Program-made: the position numbers and the translations under genes
Shown: positions 38,135-46,921 of the stretch, piece by piece
Layout: the number at the start of each line of letters is the position of its first letter
How positions within the stretch are numbered: the first letter of the stretch is position 1
The notes under the pieces: model-generated
The model's input: only the letters and a program-made list of their open reading frames with translations
Database searches by the model: none
Told to the model about the DNA's origin: nothing
Source of the DNA: Pseudocolwellia sp049933045
Lineage (GTDB): Bacteria; Pseudomonadota; Gammaproteobacteria; Enterobacterales; Alteromonadaceae
Assembly (NCBI RefSeq): GCF_049933045.1
Contig: NZ_CP187926.1
Location: forward strand, 3,844,001 to 3,908,000
Reading direction: 5' to 3'
DNA: 64,000 nucleotides

Positions 38135-39142
38135 ATGAACAACACATTTGGTCAATATCCCGCTAGACGTCTACGTAGAATGCGTTCAGACGATTTTTCT
38201 CGACGCTTAATGTCTGAAAATCAATTAACAGTGAATGATTTAATTTATCCTGTTTTCGTTTTAGAAGGTGAAAATCAACGTGAAACGATTGATTCTATGC
38301 CGGGCGTTGAGAGAAAAAGCATTGATCTATTACTTGAAGAAGCTCAAGAGCTTGTCGATTTAGGTATTCCAGCTGTTGCGATTTTTCCTGTTACTCTGAG
38401 TGAAGCGAAGTCTTTACTAGCAGAAGAAGCCTATAATCCAAATGGTTTAGCACAACGAGCGGTTAGAGCATTGAAAGAAAAATTTCCAAGTTTAGGTGTG
38501 ATCACGGATGTTGCATTAGATCCCTTTACCACTCATGGGCAAGACGGAATTATTGATGACAATGGCTATGTAGTTAACGAAATCACAAAAGAAGTGTTAG
38601 TTAAGCAAGCGATTTCACACGCTCAAGCAGGTGCAGATATTGTTGCGCCATCAGATATGATGGATGGTCGTATAGGAGCTATTCGTGAAGCTTTAGAAGA
38701 ATATGGTTTTGTGAATACTAAAATACTGGCTTACTCGGCTAAATATGCTTCAAACTATTATGGTCCGTTTAGAGATGCCGTCGGCTCTGCAGGCAATATA
38801 AAAGGTGGTAATAAGTTTACTTATCAAATGGATCCTGCGAACAGTAACGAAGCTTTACACGAAGTTGCACAAGATATTCATGAAGGTGCTGATATGGTTA
38901 TGGTTAAACCAGGAATGCCTTATTTAGATATTGTGAGAAGAGTTAAAGATAACTTTCAGGTGCCGACTTACGCATATCAAGTCAGTGGAGAATACGCGAT
39001 GCATGTTGCTGCTATACAAAATGGTTGGTTAGAAGAAAAACCTTGTGTAATGGAAGGGCTTCTTGCATTTAAACGTGCTGGAGCTGATGGGATTCTGACT
39101 TATTTTGCTAAGAAAGTAGCTTATTGGTTAAATGAGAAGTAA
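38135..39142 (+). CDS. hemB: Porphobilinogen synthase HemB (delta-aminolevulinate dehydratase)
   Basis: 335-residue enzyme that condenses two 5-aminolevulinate molecules to porphobilinogen in haem synthesis. The two active-site lysines are seen in YSAKYASNYYGP (Lys203) and MVKPGMPYLDIV (Lys258, Schiff base). The metal site region is VALDPFTTHGQDG rather than the Cys-rich zinc form, so it is probably the Mg-dependent type. Its position after tatABCD is conserved in gammaproteobacteria. It converges with gppA. Confidence 0.97.
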   Translation: MNNTFGQYPARRLRRMRSDDFSRRLMSENQLTVNDLIYPVFVLEGENQRETIDSMPGVERKSIDLLLEEAQELVDLGIPAVAIFPVTLSEAKSLLAEEAYNPNGLAQRAVRALKEKFPSLGVITDVALDPFTTHGQDGIIDDNGYVVNEITKEVLVKQAISHAQAGADIVAPSDMMDGRIGAIREALEEYGFVNTKILAYSAKYASNYYGPFRDAVGSAGNIKGGNKFTYQMDPANSNEALHEVAQDIHEGADMVMVKPGMPYLDIVRRVKDNFQVPTYAYQVSGEYAMHVAAIQNGWLEEKPCVMEGLLAFKRAGADGILTYFAKKVAYWLNEK

Positions 39143-39164
39143 CCAATAAGTCTTGAATAATGCG

Positions 39165-40667
39165 TTATTCTAAATTTAGATCATCTAATATCGTTAACGA
39201 CATTCCTAGCACACCTAAATACAAACTCTCTTGTGAAAGTTCATCAATAACCAAAGGATGAGCTTTTACCCATTTTTGCGGTAATTGAATAGAGATGTTT
39301 CTATTTGAAATATTGATGTTAATTGACGACAATTCATTATCGTTACGTCTTTGACAAAAGATGATCGCCAGTCTAAATATGATAAGTAAATAACAGGCAT
39401 TATCGTAACTGGTAGCGGTTTGCTCTTTTAATTTGATCAGATCAATATTTGATTTTTGTAATTGAATAAAAGTCGCTAATAGATGTTTATCAACTTGATC
39501 AAACCCTGGTAAATCAGAGTTTGCGATAATATAAGCGCCATGGTCTTGCTGGTTTTTAAACTCTAATAACAAACCAATTTCGTGTAAGGCACAACTCGCC
39601 AATAACAGTTTAAAGCTGTTATCTTTTTCTAAAGGCAATTGCTGAGCAAAAATATCAAATATTATCTGTGCTTGATTTGATACACGAAAGGCGTGTTCTT
39701 TATCTACATGAAATCTTTCTGCGATAGAATTAACCGTGCGCTGTCTTATATTAATTTGACGCATATCAGGTAGCATTTCATATAACAAACCTTCTCGCAG
39801 TGCTCCACTAGAAAGTTGTAATTCATTAAGATCTAAGCTCTCAAATATCGCGATAAGGATCGCTAAACCACTCGCAAATACAGGCTGTCTTTCAACAGTT
39901 AAACCAGTGATAGCAATGTTATCGATATTTTTGCTGTTGATTAGGGCAGTTTCTAAACTGTATAAAAAAGGTAAAGACACGATAGCTGGTTGATGACTCG
40001 CACGGAGGATCTCAGCAAGCGCTTGAATAGTTCCTGAACCACTTAATACCGACTGCCAGCCAACATCTTTATATTCATGAACAATCGGCTCTAACATCGC
40101 TTTAGCAGCTGTTTTAGCATTATTCATATTTAATTCAGAGAGTTCGCCGCCAACAAAGAATTGCTGGTTGTAAGTTACACAGCCCATATCTACGCTGCAT
40201 ACTTTTATTGCATCAAATGCATTACCCACAATCAGTTCTGTACTTGCACCGCCAATATCTAAAACAAGTCTTTTATCTTCACTTGCGCTGGTATGAGCAA
40301 CGCCAAGATAGATAGTTTCAGCTTCTTGTAAACCAGATAAGACGATAATCTTATGGCCTAAAACGATTTCAGCTTTATCGATAAATTCTTGAGAGTTTGT
40401 AGCAAGACGTAAAGTTGCGGTAGCAACAATTCTGATATTGTCAGGTGGGATATCTTGTAAGCGTTCAGCAAAGAAATTTAAACATTCTAAGCCACGAAGC
40501 ATAGCTTCATTACTTAATTCGTTTTCATTATTCAAGCCTGAAGCTAAACGAACTTTTCTTTTAACTCTATCTACCGTTTGCACACTATTAGCAACTAAAC
40601 GAGTAATTAACATGTGAAAACTGTTAGAACCCAAGTCAATAACGGCGTACAAAGGAGACATTGTCAT
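39165..40667 (-). CDS. gppA: Ppx/GppA phosphatase (exopolyphosphatase / pppGpp phosphohydrolase)
   Basis: 500 residues of the ASKHA-fold Ppx/GppA family: AVIDLGSNSFHMLITRL, ATATLRLATNS, LVLDIGGASTELIVG, LSGSGTIQALAEIL and SSGALREGLLYEML, plus a C-terminal HD-like helical domain. It hydrolyses polyphosphate or converts pppGpp to ppGpp. Linkage to rhlB favours gppA, as in E. coli, but the sequence alone does not separate the two activities. An in-frame ATG two codons in (40661) is an alternative start. It lies six bases after rhlB. Confidence 0.88.
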   Translation of the reverse strand: MTMSPLYAVIDLGSNSFHMLITRLVANSVQTVDRVKRKVRLASGLNNENELSNEAMLRGLECLNFFAERLQDIPPDNIRIVATATLRLATNSQEFIDKAEIVLGHKIIVLSGLQEAETIYLGVAHTSASEDKRLVLDIGGASTELIVGNAFDAIKVCSVDMGCVTYNQQFFVGGELSELNMNNAKTAAKAMLEPIVHEYKDVGWQSVLSGSGTIQALAEILRASHQPAIVSLPFLYSLETALINSKNIDNIAITGLTVERQPVFASGLAILIAIFESLDLNELQLSSGALREGLLYEMLPDMRQINIRQRTVNSIAERFHVDKEHAFRVSNQAQIIFDIFAQQLPLEKDNSFKLLLASCALHEIGLLLEFKNQQDHGAYIIANSDLPGFDQVDKHLLATFIQLQKSNIDLIKLKEQTATSYDNACYLLIIFRLAIIFCQRRNDNELSSININISNRNISIQLPQKWVKAHPLVIDELSQESLYLGVLGMSLTILDDLNLE

Positions 40668-40673
40668 AAAATA

Positions 40674-41936
40674 TTAAGTCCTAGGACCTTTATTATATGG
40701 CTTTCTATTTCTGTTTTGACCGTTACCTTGAGGCTTGTGACGACGCACAACAGGCTTAGGCTTTGGTAAGTCAGTGATTAATGAATCTGGATCATATTTA
40801 CTTACTGGTAACGCATGTTCTATATACGTTTCTATAGCAGGTAAGTTAAACACAGAATCTTCACATGCGAAGCTAATTGCTTGACCTGAAGCACCTGCTC
40901 TACCTGTTCTACCAATTCTGTGAACATAATCTTCACAATCATCAGGTAAATCGTAATTGAAAACATGAGTTACTGAAGCTATATGTAAACCACGAGCAGC
41001 AACATCTGTTGCAACGAGTACATCTAGTTGGCCGTTAGTAAATCTTTCTAAAATCTTCAAACGTTTGTTTTGAGGAACATCACCCGTTAATAAACCAACA
41101 CGAATACCGTCAGCTTCTAAATGTGCGTGTACTTTTTCACAAACATGTTTTGTATTAGCAAAAATAATTGCTTTATCTGGCCACTCTTCTTCAATTAGTG
41201 TTTGAAGTAGGCTCATTTTATCTTCATTTGAAGGGTAAAATAATTCTTCAGAAATACGAATGTTTGTTTTTTGATCGGGTTCTATTTCAACACTTTCAGG
41301 ATCATCCATATGCTCAAACGCTAGCTCTTTTACTCTAAAAGATAACGTTGCTGAGAATAGCATGCTTAAACGTTGAGTAGCAGGAGGCATTTTATTAAAC
41401 ATGTAGCGAATGTCTTTAATGAAACCTAGATCGAACATACGATCCGCTTCATCTAAAACAATAACTTCAATGTTACCTAAGTTATAAATGCCTTGTTTCA
41501 AGTAATCGAGTAAACGACCACAAGTACCAATTAATATGTCTACACCGTTTTCTAGTTCTTGACGTTGTGACTCATAGCCTTCACCGCCATAAACTACAGA
41601 AACACGTAAACCACTCGCTTTTGCCATTTCAATAGCATCTCTGTGAATTTGAATAGCAAGTTCACGAGTAGGTGCCATGATCAATGCACGCGGCTGATTA
41701 TGTTCTGGTTTTGGATTAGTAAGCAAGGTGTGAAATGTTGCGGCTAAAAAGGCAATTGTTTTACCTTCGCCTGTTTGTGCTTGCCCAGCAATGTCAGTAC
41801 CTTTAACCAATATAGGTAGCGATTTAGCTTGTATGGATGTGCAGTATTCAAACCCCATTTGATTGAGGCCTTCTATAACTTGCGGCGCAAGATCAAGTTC
41901 TGAGAACTTTATTTCTGATAAGTGTGTTTTTTTCAT
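40674..41936 (-). CDS. rhlB: ATP-dependent RNA helicase RhlB
   Basis: 420-residue DEAD-box helicase of the RNA degradosome. The Q-motif region is GFEYCTSIQAKSLPI, motif I AQTGEGKT, motif II VLDEADRMF, SAT motif LFSATL and motif VI HRIGRTGRAG. The basic C-terminal tail (RRHKPQGNGQNRNRKPYNKG) binds RNA and partners. The length equals that of E. coli RhlB. It is divergent from rho; trxA, which sits between them in E. coli, is missing. Confidence 0.95.
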   Translation of the reverse strand: MKKTHLSEIKFSELDLAPQVIEGLNQMGFEYCTSIQAKSLPILVKGTDIAGQAQTGEGKTIAFLAATFHTLLTNPKPEHNQPRALIMAPTRELAIQIHRDAIEMAKASGLRVSVVYGGEGYESQRQELENGVDILIGTCGRLLDYLKQGIYNLGNIEVIVLDEADRMFDLGFIKDIRYMFNKMPPATQRLSMLFSATLSFRVKELAFEHMDDPESVEIEPDQKTNIRISEELFYPSNEDKMSLLQTLIEEEWPDKAIIFANTKHVCEKVHAHLEADGIRVGLLTGDVPQNKRLKILERFTNGQLDVLVATDVAARGLHIASVTHVFNYDLPDDCEDYVHRIGRTGRAGASGQAISFACEDSVFNLPAIETYIEHALPVSKYDPDSLITDLPKPKPVVRRHKPQGNGQNRNRKPYNKGPRT

Positions 41937-42192
41937 GGCGCTAGCTTAACAGGTTACCTCATTAATAAAAAATGATATTAAAGCGTTTAAAGTGATAAAA
42001 AAGCGAAAATATTCGTTTTTATATGTCAATATCTTAAATATTAGCTTGATCCATAGGATCTTTCTTTACCTATTTATATTTTAGTGCTAAATTTAGTTCT
42101 CAGAATACCTGAAAAATCTAACCTCCAACCCAAATCGTTTATCAAAAAATAATTTTTGTATCACAACGTAAACATATTTAAGAACCTCCAAT

Positions 42193-43452
42193 ATGAACCT
42201 TACCGAACTTAAAGAAAAATCAATCAGCGAACTAGTTAAGTTAGCTGAAGAAATGAAATTAGAGCATTTAGCTCGTACTCGTAAACAAGACATTATTTTC
42301 GCTATATTAAAAGCACACGCTAAAGGCGGTGAAGATATTTTCGGCGGTGGTGTTTTAGAAATACTACAGGATGGTTTCGGGTTTTTACGTTCATCAGATT
42401 CATCTTATTTGGCAGGACCAGATGATATATATGTATCACCTAGTCAAATTAGACGTTTTAGTATGCGCACGGGGGATAGTATTCACGGAAAGATAAGACC
42501 TCCTAAAGATGGCGAACGTTATTTTGCCCTTTTAAAAGTTAACGAAGTTAACTCAGACCGCCCAGAAAACTCTCGCAATAAAATTCTTTTTGAAAACCTA
42601 ACGCCTATACACCCAATCGACCGTTTAGTTATGGAACGAGGAAATGGTTCTACGGAAGATATCACTGCGCGTGTTTTAGATTTAGCGTCTCCAATAGGTA
42701 AAGGACAACGTGGACTAATCGTTGCTCCACCAAAAGCAGGTAAAACGCTTTTATTACAAAATATTGCCCAAAGTATTGCACACAATAATCCAGACTGTGA
42801 ATTAATGGTTTTGCTTATTGATGAGCGCCCAGAAGAAGTAACAGAAATGAGACGCTTAGTTAAAGGTGAAGTTATTGCTTCAACTTTTGATGAACCAGCA
42901 AGTCGTCACGTTCAAGTAGCTGAAATGGTAATTGAAAAAGCCAAGCGTTTAGTTGAACACAAGAAAGATGTTGTTATTTTACTTGATTCAATTACACGTT
43001 TAGCTCGTGCTTATAACACGGTAATTCCATCTTCAGGTAAAATCTTAACAGGTGGTGTTGATGCTAATGCATTACATCGTCCGAAACGTTTCTTTGGTGC
43101 AGCACGTAAAATTGAAGAAGGTGGTAGTTTAACTATTATTGCTACTGCTCTTGTAGATACGGGTTCAAAAATGGACGAAGTTATTTACGAAGAGTTTAAA
43201 GGTACAGGTAATATGGAATTACATCTTTCTCGTAAAATTGCTGAGAAACGTGTATTCCCTGCTATTCACTTTAACCGCAGTGGTACTCGTCGTGAAGAAT
43301 TATTAACTAAGCCAGAGGAATTACAAAAAATGTGGATCTTACGTAAAATCGTTCATGAAATGGGCGAAATAGATGCGATGGAATTCATGATTGATAATCT
43401 AGCGATGACTAAAACAAATAATGAATTTTTCGATTCAATGAAGAGAAAATAA
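42193..43452 (+). CDS. rho: Transcription termination factor Rho
   Basis: 419-residue hexameric RNA helicase. The N-terminal RNA-binding domain (MNLTELKEKSISELVKLAEE; GFGFLRSSDSSYLAG primary site) is followed by the P-loop GLIVAPPKAGKT, LLIDERPEEVTEM, the Q-loop and SSGKILTGGVDANA. CCTCC-type bases before the ATG are at 42183-42190. The 256-bp region upstream is shared with divergent rhlB. Confidence 0.98.
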   Translation: MNLTELKEKSISELVKLAEEMKLEHLARTRKQDIIFAILKAHAKGGEDIFGGGVLEILQDGFGFLRSSDSSYLAGPDDIYVSPSQIRRFSMRTGDSIHGKIRPPKDGERYFALLKVNEVNSDRPENSRNKILFENLTPIHPIDRLVMERGNGSTEDITARVLDLASPIGKGQRGLIVAPPKAGKTLLLQNIAQSIAHNNPDCELMVLLIDERPEEVTEMRRLVKGEVIASTFDEPASRHVQVAEMVIEKAKRLVEHKKDVVILLDSITRLARAYNTVIPSSGKILTGGVDANALHRPKRFFGAARKIEEGGSLTIIATALVDTGSKMDEVIYEEFKGTGNMELHLSRKIAEKRVFPAIHFNRSGTRREELLTKPEELQKMWILRKIVHEMGEIDAMEFMIDNLAMTKTNNEFFDSMKRK

Positions 43453-43471
43453 CCTTTCATATTTGTTCATT

Positions 43472-43505
43472 ACGCCAGCATTCATTGCTGGCGTTTTCGT
43501 TTTTA
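43472..43505 (+). terminator. Rho-independent terminator after rho
   Basis: The stem ACGCCAGCA/TGCTGGCGT with a 5-nt loop is followed by TTTCGTTTTT. Confidence 0.88.
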
Positions 43506-43536
43506 AATCACAATAATTTTAATATAAGTTTATTCT

Positions 43537-45030
43537 ATGAAATACAGTGACTTGCGTGATTTTATGGCGCAATTAGAAAAAATAGGCCAACTTAAACGTA
43601 TATCTCAACCGATATCGACCGAACTAGCGATGACTGAGATAAGTGATAGAACACTACGTTTAGGTGGTCCAGCCTTATTATTTGAAAACCCTATTGGTCA
43701 TACCGTTCCTGTATTAACTAACTTGTTTGGTACTCCAGAGCGTGTTGCTTTAGCTATGGGTCAGCCTAATGTTGATGCTTTACGCGATGTTGGTAAATTA
43801 TTGGCAATGTTGAAAGAGCCAGAGCCACCAAAAGGTTTTCGCGACGCATTATCTAAAATACCTGTATATAAACAAGTATTAAATATGCCGGTTAAAGTGG
43901 TTAAAAAAGCCCTTTGTCAGCAAATTGTAATTGAAGGTGATGATGTAGATTTAACAAGTTTACCTATTCAAACTTGTTGGCCTGGCGATGTTGCGCCTCT
44001 TATTACTTGGGGATTAACGGTTACACGCGGTCCTCATAAAGAGCGTCAAAACTTAGGTATTTACCGCCAACAACTATTGTCTAAAAATAAATTGATCATG
44101 CGTTGGTTATCTCATCGTGGTGGAGCGTTAGATTTTCAAGAATGGAAACAAGAGCATCCAGGTGAAAAATTTCCAGTGTCTGTTGCTTTAGGAGCTGATC
44201 CAGCCACTATTTTAGGTGCTGTAACTCCAGTACCAGATACTTTATCTGAATATGCTTTTGCTGGATTATTACGTGGTAGTAAAACTGAAGTCACACAATG
44301 TATTAGTAATAATTTAGAAGTACCTGCAACGGCTGAAATTGTACTTGAAGGTTATTTAGACCCTGATGAAATGGCACCTGAAGGACCTTATGGCGATCAT
44401 ACAGGTTACTATAATGAAGTGGATAATTTCCCTGTATTTACGGTAACTCATATTACTCATCGTAAAGATCCAATTTACCATAGTACTTACACGGGAAGAC
44501 CGCCTGATGAGCCAGCAATTTTAGGTGTTGCGCTGAATGAGGTTTTTGTCCCTATTTTGCAAAAGCAATTTCCTGAAATACAAGATTTCTACTTACCACC
44601 AGAAGGTTGTTCTTATCGTTTAGCGGTAGTAACAATTAAGAAACAATATGCAGGACATGCAAAACGCGTAATGATGGGCGTTTGGTCTTTCTTACGTCAG
44701 TTCATGTACACAAAGTTTGTGATTGTATGTGATGATGATATTAATGCGCGTGATTGGAAAGATGTGATTTGGGCAATGACTACACGTATGGATCCAAGTC
44801 GTGACACTGTATTAATAGAGAACACACCAATCGATTATTTAGATTTTGCTTCTCCTGTGTCAGGCTTAGGCTCTAAAATGGGCTTAGATGCTACGAATAA
44901 ATGGCCTGGTGAAACAAATCGCGAATGGGGTGAACCTATTGTGATGACCGAAGAAATTAAAGACGAAGTAGATAGCTTATGGGATGAGTTAAATATATTC
45001 GACGATAAAAATGAAGATAAAAACGCATAA
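43537..45030 (+). CDS. ubiD: UbiD, prenylated-FMN-dependent 4-hydroxy-3-polyprenylbenzoate decarboxylase
   Basis: 497 residues. UbiD removes the carboxyl group from 3-polyprenyl-4-hydroxybenzoate in ubiquinone synthesis, using prenylated FMN made by UbiX. Family motifs are MKYSDLRDFMAQLEKIGQLK, LGIYRQQLLSKNKLIMRWLS, EIVLEGYLDPDEMAPEGPYG, DHTGYYN (catalytic Glu region) and the C-terminal PIDYLDFASPVSGLGSKMG. The length matches E. coli UbiD (497). It is paired with fre, a classical gammaproteobacterial arrangement. Confidence 0.97.
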   Translation: MKYSDLRDFMAQLEKIGQLKRISQPISTELAMTEISDRTLRLGGPALLFENPIGHTVPVLTNLFGTPERVALAMGQPNVDALRDVGKLLAMLKEPEPPKGFRDALSKIPVYKQVLNMPVKVVKKALCQQIVIEGDDVDLTSLPIQTCWPGDVAPLITWGLTVTRGPHKERQNLGIYRQQLLSKNKLIMRWLSHRGGALDFQEWKQEHPGEKFPVSVALGADPATILGAVTPVPDTLSEYAFAGLLRGSKTEVTQCISNNLEVPATAEIVLEGYLDPDEMAPEGPYGDHTGYYNEVDNFPVFTVTHITHRKDPIYHSTYTGRPPDEPAILGVALNEVFVPILQKQFPEIQDFYLPPEGCSYRLAVVTIKKQYAGHAKRVMMGVWSFLRQFMYTKFVIVCDDDINARDWKDVIWAMTTRMDPSRDTVLIENTPIDYLDFASPVSGLGSKMGLDATNKWPGETNREWGEPIVMTEEIKDEVDSLWDELNIFDDKNEDKNA

Positions 45031-45111
45031 GTGACAAACGTCACTCTTTATAGATTCTATGCTTATTTTATTAAAAATGAGATAAGCATTTTAAGTGGTT
45101 AAGGTTAAAAA

Positions 45112-45807
45112 ATGAATGTAATTAAGTGTCAGGTCGCGTCATTAGAAGCGCTTACTCCTTATGTATATAAGGTTTTGTTAAAGCCTGAACAAGCTGTAAA
45201 TTTTATGCCAGGACAATATTTAAATTTTGTTTTGAATAATGAAGATAAACGCCCGTTTTCAATAGCAAGCTCGCCGAATAACGGCTTGATTGAATTACAA
45301 ATTGGAGCTTTCTCTGCTGATAGTTACCCTATGCAAGTTATTGAACATATTAAAAACAATGCAGAAGTAACAATTGAAATACCATTAGGTAATGCTCAAC
45401 TGCGTGAAGAAAGTACTAAACCATTATTGCTTATTGCTGGTGGTACAGGCTTTTCTTACATTAAATCTATGTTTGAATATTTATCTCAAGAACAATCAAA
45501 TAGAAAAGTGATTGTGTATTGGGGACTACGTGAACCAAGTGCTTGTTATGAATTACAAGAATCGGCTGACATTATTGCCAAATTAGCTGAAGGTGAATTT
45601 CACCCTGTAGTTGAAACTCCACATGATGATTGGGATGGTAAAGTAGGCATGGTTCACAAGATTGTAATGCAAGACATTAAAAACCTAGCTGATTATGATA
45701 TTTACTTGGCAGGTCGTTTTGAAATGGTAGGCGTTGTAAGAGATGATTTTGTTGCGCTTGGCGTTAATCAAGACAGCATGTTTGCGGATGCTTTCGCTTA
45801 CATTTAA
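45112..45807 (+). CDS. fre: NAD(P)H-flavin reductase Fre
   Basis: 231-residue soluble flavin reductase of the ferredoxin-NADP reductase fold that reduces free FMN, FAD or riboflavin. It has the flavin-binding RPFSIAS (45250s), PLLLIAGGTGFSYIKS (NAD(P)H binding) and YWGLREPSACYEL, and the terminal DSMFADAFAYI. It lies 82 bp after ubiD. Confidence 0.95.
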   Translation: MNVIKCQVASLEALTPYVYKVLLKPEQAVNFMPGQYLNFVLNNEDKRPFSIASSPNNGLIELQIGAFSADSYPMQVIEHIKNNAEVTIEIPLGNAQLREESTKPLLLIAGGTGFSYIKSMFEYLSQEQSNRKVIVYWGLREPSACYELQESADIIAKLAEGEFHPVVETPHDDWDGKVGMVHKIVMQDIKNLADYDIYLAGRFEMVGVVRDDFVALGVNQDSMFADAFAYI

Positions 45808-45858
45808 TTTTAAATATATATAATAAAGTTAATAGCTTTTTTAAAAATATACGCCTAG

Positions 45859-45903
45859 AATGCGCGCGTAATAACACGGGTTATTACGTGCGCATTTTTT
45901 GTG
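45859..45903 (+). terminator. Strong terminator-like hairpin between fre and arfA
   Basis: AATGCGCGCGTAATAA pairs with TTATTACGTGCGCATT with one mismatch (A/C-type), loop CACGGG, then TTTTTTG. It stands 51 bp after fre and 37 bp before arfA. Confidence 0.85.
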
Positions 45904-45918
45904 TGAAATTAAAACTAA

Positions 45919-45938
45919 AGAGAAGAGAAGAGAAGAGA
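45919..45938 (+). repeat. Pentanucleotide repeat (AGAGA) x4 in the arfA ribosome-binding region
   Basis: Four exact AGAGA copies end one base before the arfA start codon (ATG at 45940). They supply several overlapping weak Shine-Dalgarno cores (AGAG/GAGA). Confidence 0.85.
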
Positions 45939-45939
45939 A

Positions 45940-46137
45940 ATGAAAAATAAAAAACAAACCAATAAAGCTCAAGTAGAGTTAGGACGAGGCACTATTAAAG
46001 ATAACTTTTTAGCGGCTATGGTTACCTCTAAATTATACAAACAACAAATTGTTCAAGCGAAAAAAGGTAAAGGTTCTTACCAACGTAAAAACAAGTTCTC
46101 TAATAAAGGCCAAGAGTCTTATTTAATAGCTGCTTAA
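45940..46137 (+). CDS. arfA: Alternative ribosome-rescue factor ArfA
   Basis: 65 residues. It matches the ArfA core: GTIKDNFLAAMVTSKLYKQQ, then KKGKGSYQRKNKFSNKG, the same pattern as E. coli GQIKDNxxxAL plus KKGKGSYxRK. ArfA recruits release factor 2 to ribosomes stalled on nonstop mRNA as a backup to tmRNA. The hydrophobic end YLIAA resembles the degradation-prone tail of full-length ArfA. The 3' end of the gene lies inside a terminator hairpin (46112-46178), as is known for E. coli arfA, so the mRNA is probably produced without a stop codon and the protein held low by trans-translation. Confidence 0.85.
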   Translation: MKNKKQTNKAQVELGRGTIKDNFLAAMVTSKLYKQQIVQAKKGKGSYQRKNKFSNKGQESYLIAA

Positions 46138-46178
46138 TTACTTTAAGCTAAGTTGTTATTAAATAAGACTCTTTTTAA
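46112..46178 (+). terminator. Hairpin terminator overlapping the 3' end of arfA
   Basis: A perfect 17-bp inverted repeat pairs 46112-46128 (inside the arfA codons for ESYLI) with 46157-46173. It encloses a smaller GCTTAA/TTAAGC hairpin that contains the stop codon region, and CTTTTT follows. Termination or RNase III cleavage here would give a nonstop arfA mRNA. Confidence 0.85.
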
Positions 46179-46236
46179 CTTCATATTGAAAGGCTCTTGC
46201 TAAGGCACTAGTCTCTCAGCTCTTTATATGATTGAT

Positions 46237-46488
46237 TTAAGCTGATGCCTGCTCTTTTTTAATGATACCAAACAGTGCATCTTTTAAGCTTAAACGTTTT
46301 ATTTTTTGTTGTTCTAAGAAATCATCACTTGTGTTTTCAACACATTGTTCAATCTTCAAAACCACATTATTTATTTCATGATATTCTTTGAAAAGTTTAG
46401 CAAAATGATTGTCTGTCATTTTTAGATGATGAATTTCTTCACTATATTCAGGGAATTCGTGGTGTAGGTCGTGTTTTTGTAACATCAT
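46237..46488 (-). CDS. YdcH family protein (DUF465)
   Basis: 83-residue small helical protein with the DUF465 pattern: FPEYSEEIHHLKMTDNHFAK, LFKEYHEINN and a C-terminal KIKRLSLKDALFGII. The function is unknown. The start at 46488 has AAGGAAAT seven bases upstream; the next codon is also ATG. A MITE lies about 96 bp upstream, in the likely promoter region. Confidence 0.85.
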   Translation of the reverse strand: MMLQKHDLHHEFPEYSEEIHHLKMTDNHFAKLFKEYHEINNVVLKIEQCVENTSDDFLEQQKIKRLSLKDALFGIIKKEQASA

Positions 46489-46584
46489 AATATTTCCTTG
46501 TTCAGCTAATATTCTCTTGTATTCAGTGTATTCCTTTGTGTTAGTTGGATATTGATCTGGGTCAACATTTCTAATGTTATATTT

Positions 46585-46810
46585 AACCTGAGTTCTGGAT
46601 AACTGATGGTCGAAAAATAACGATAAGTATTACTTATCAATCACTTAATCAAATAAAAATATAATGTAGATGATTTTTTTCAATATCATAAGTTTTGAGA
46701 AGATCAAGGCAGATTTGTGTATCTAATAACGGGTTATTAGTCACAAATTTAACGCAGATGCTCACAAAAATCATGGTATTGACGTATATAGCTTATCCAT
46801 AATTCAGGTT
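46585..46810. mobile_element. MITE-like element, family 1, copy B (226 bp)
   Basis: The ends AACCTGAGTTCTGGATAA and TTATCCATAATTCAGGTT are inverted repeats (16 of 18). They are flanked by a 4-bp direct repeat ATTT (46581-46584 and 46811-46814). There is no ORF inside. It shares with copy A the terminal repeats, the duplication length and an 18-nt near-palindrome CTAATAACGGGTTATTAG (46723-46740) followed by TCA; the rest differs. It makes up most of the 433-bp gap between the YdcH-like gene and minE. Confidence 0.7.
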
Positions 46811-46850
46811 ATTTAGCATTAGTTTCACTGAAATAATTTCTTTTGAGCAT

Positions 46851-46887
46851 AAAAAAGGAGTTAGACCATTGGCATAACTCCTCTTTA
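46851..46887 (-). terminator. Rho-independent terminator of the minCDE operon
   Basis: On the minus strand AGGAGTTA pairs with TAACTCCT across an 11-nt loop and is followed by TTTTTT, 34 bp past the minE stop. Confidence 0.85.
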
Positions 46888-46921
46888 ACTTTAGCTAATA
46901 TTAGATTCTTACGCCTAACGT

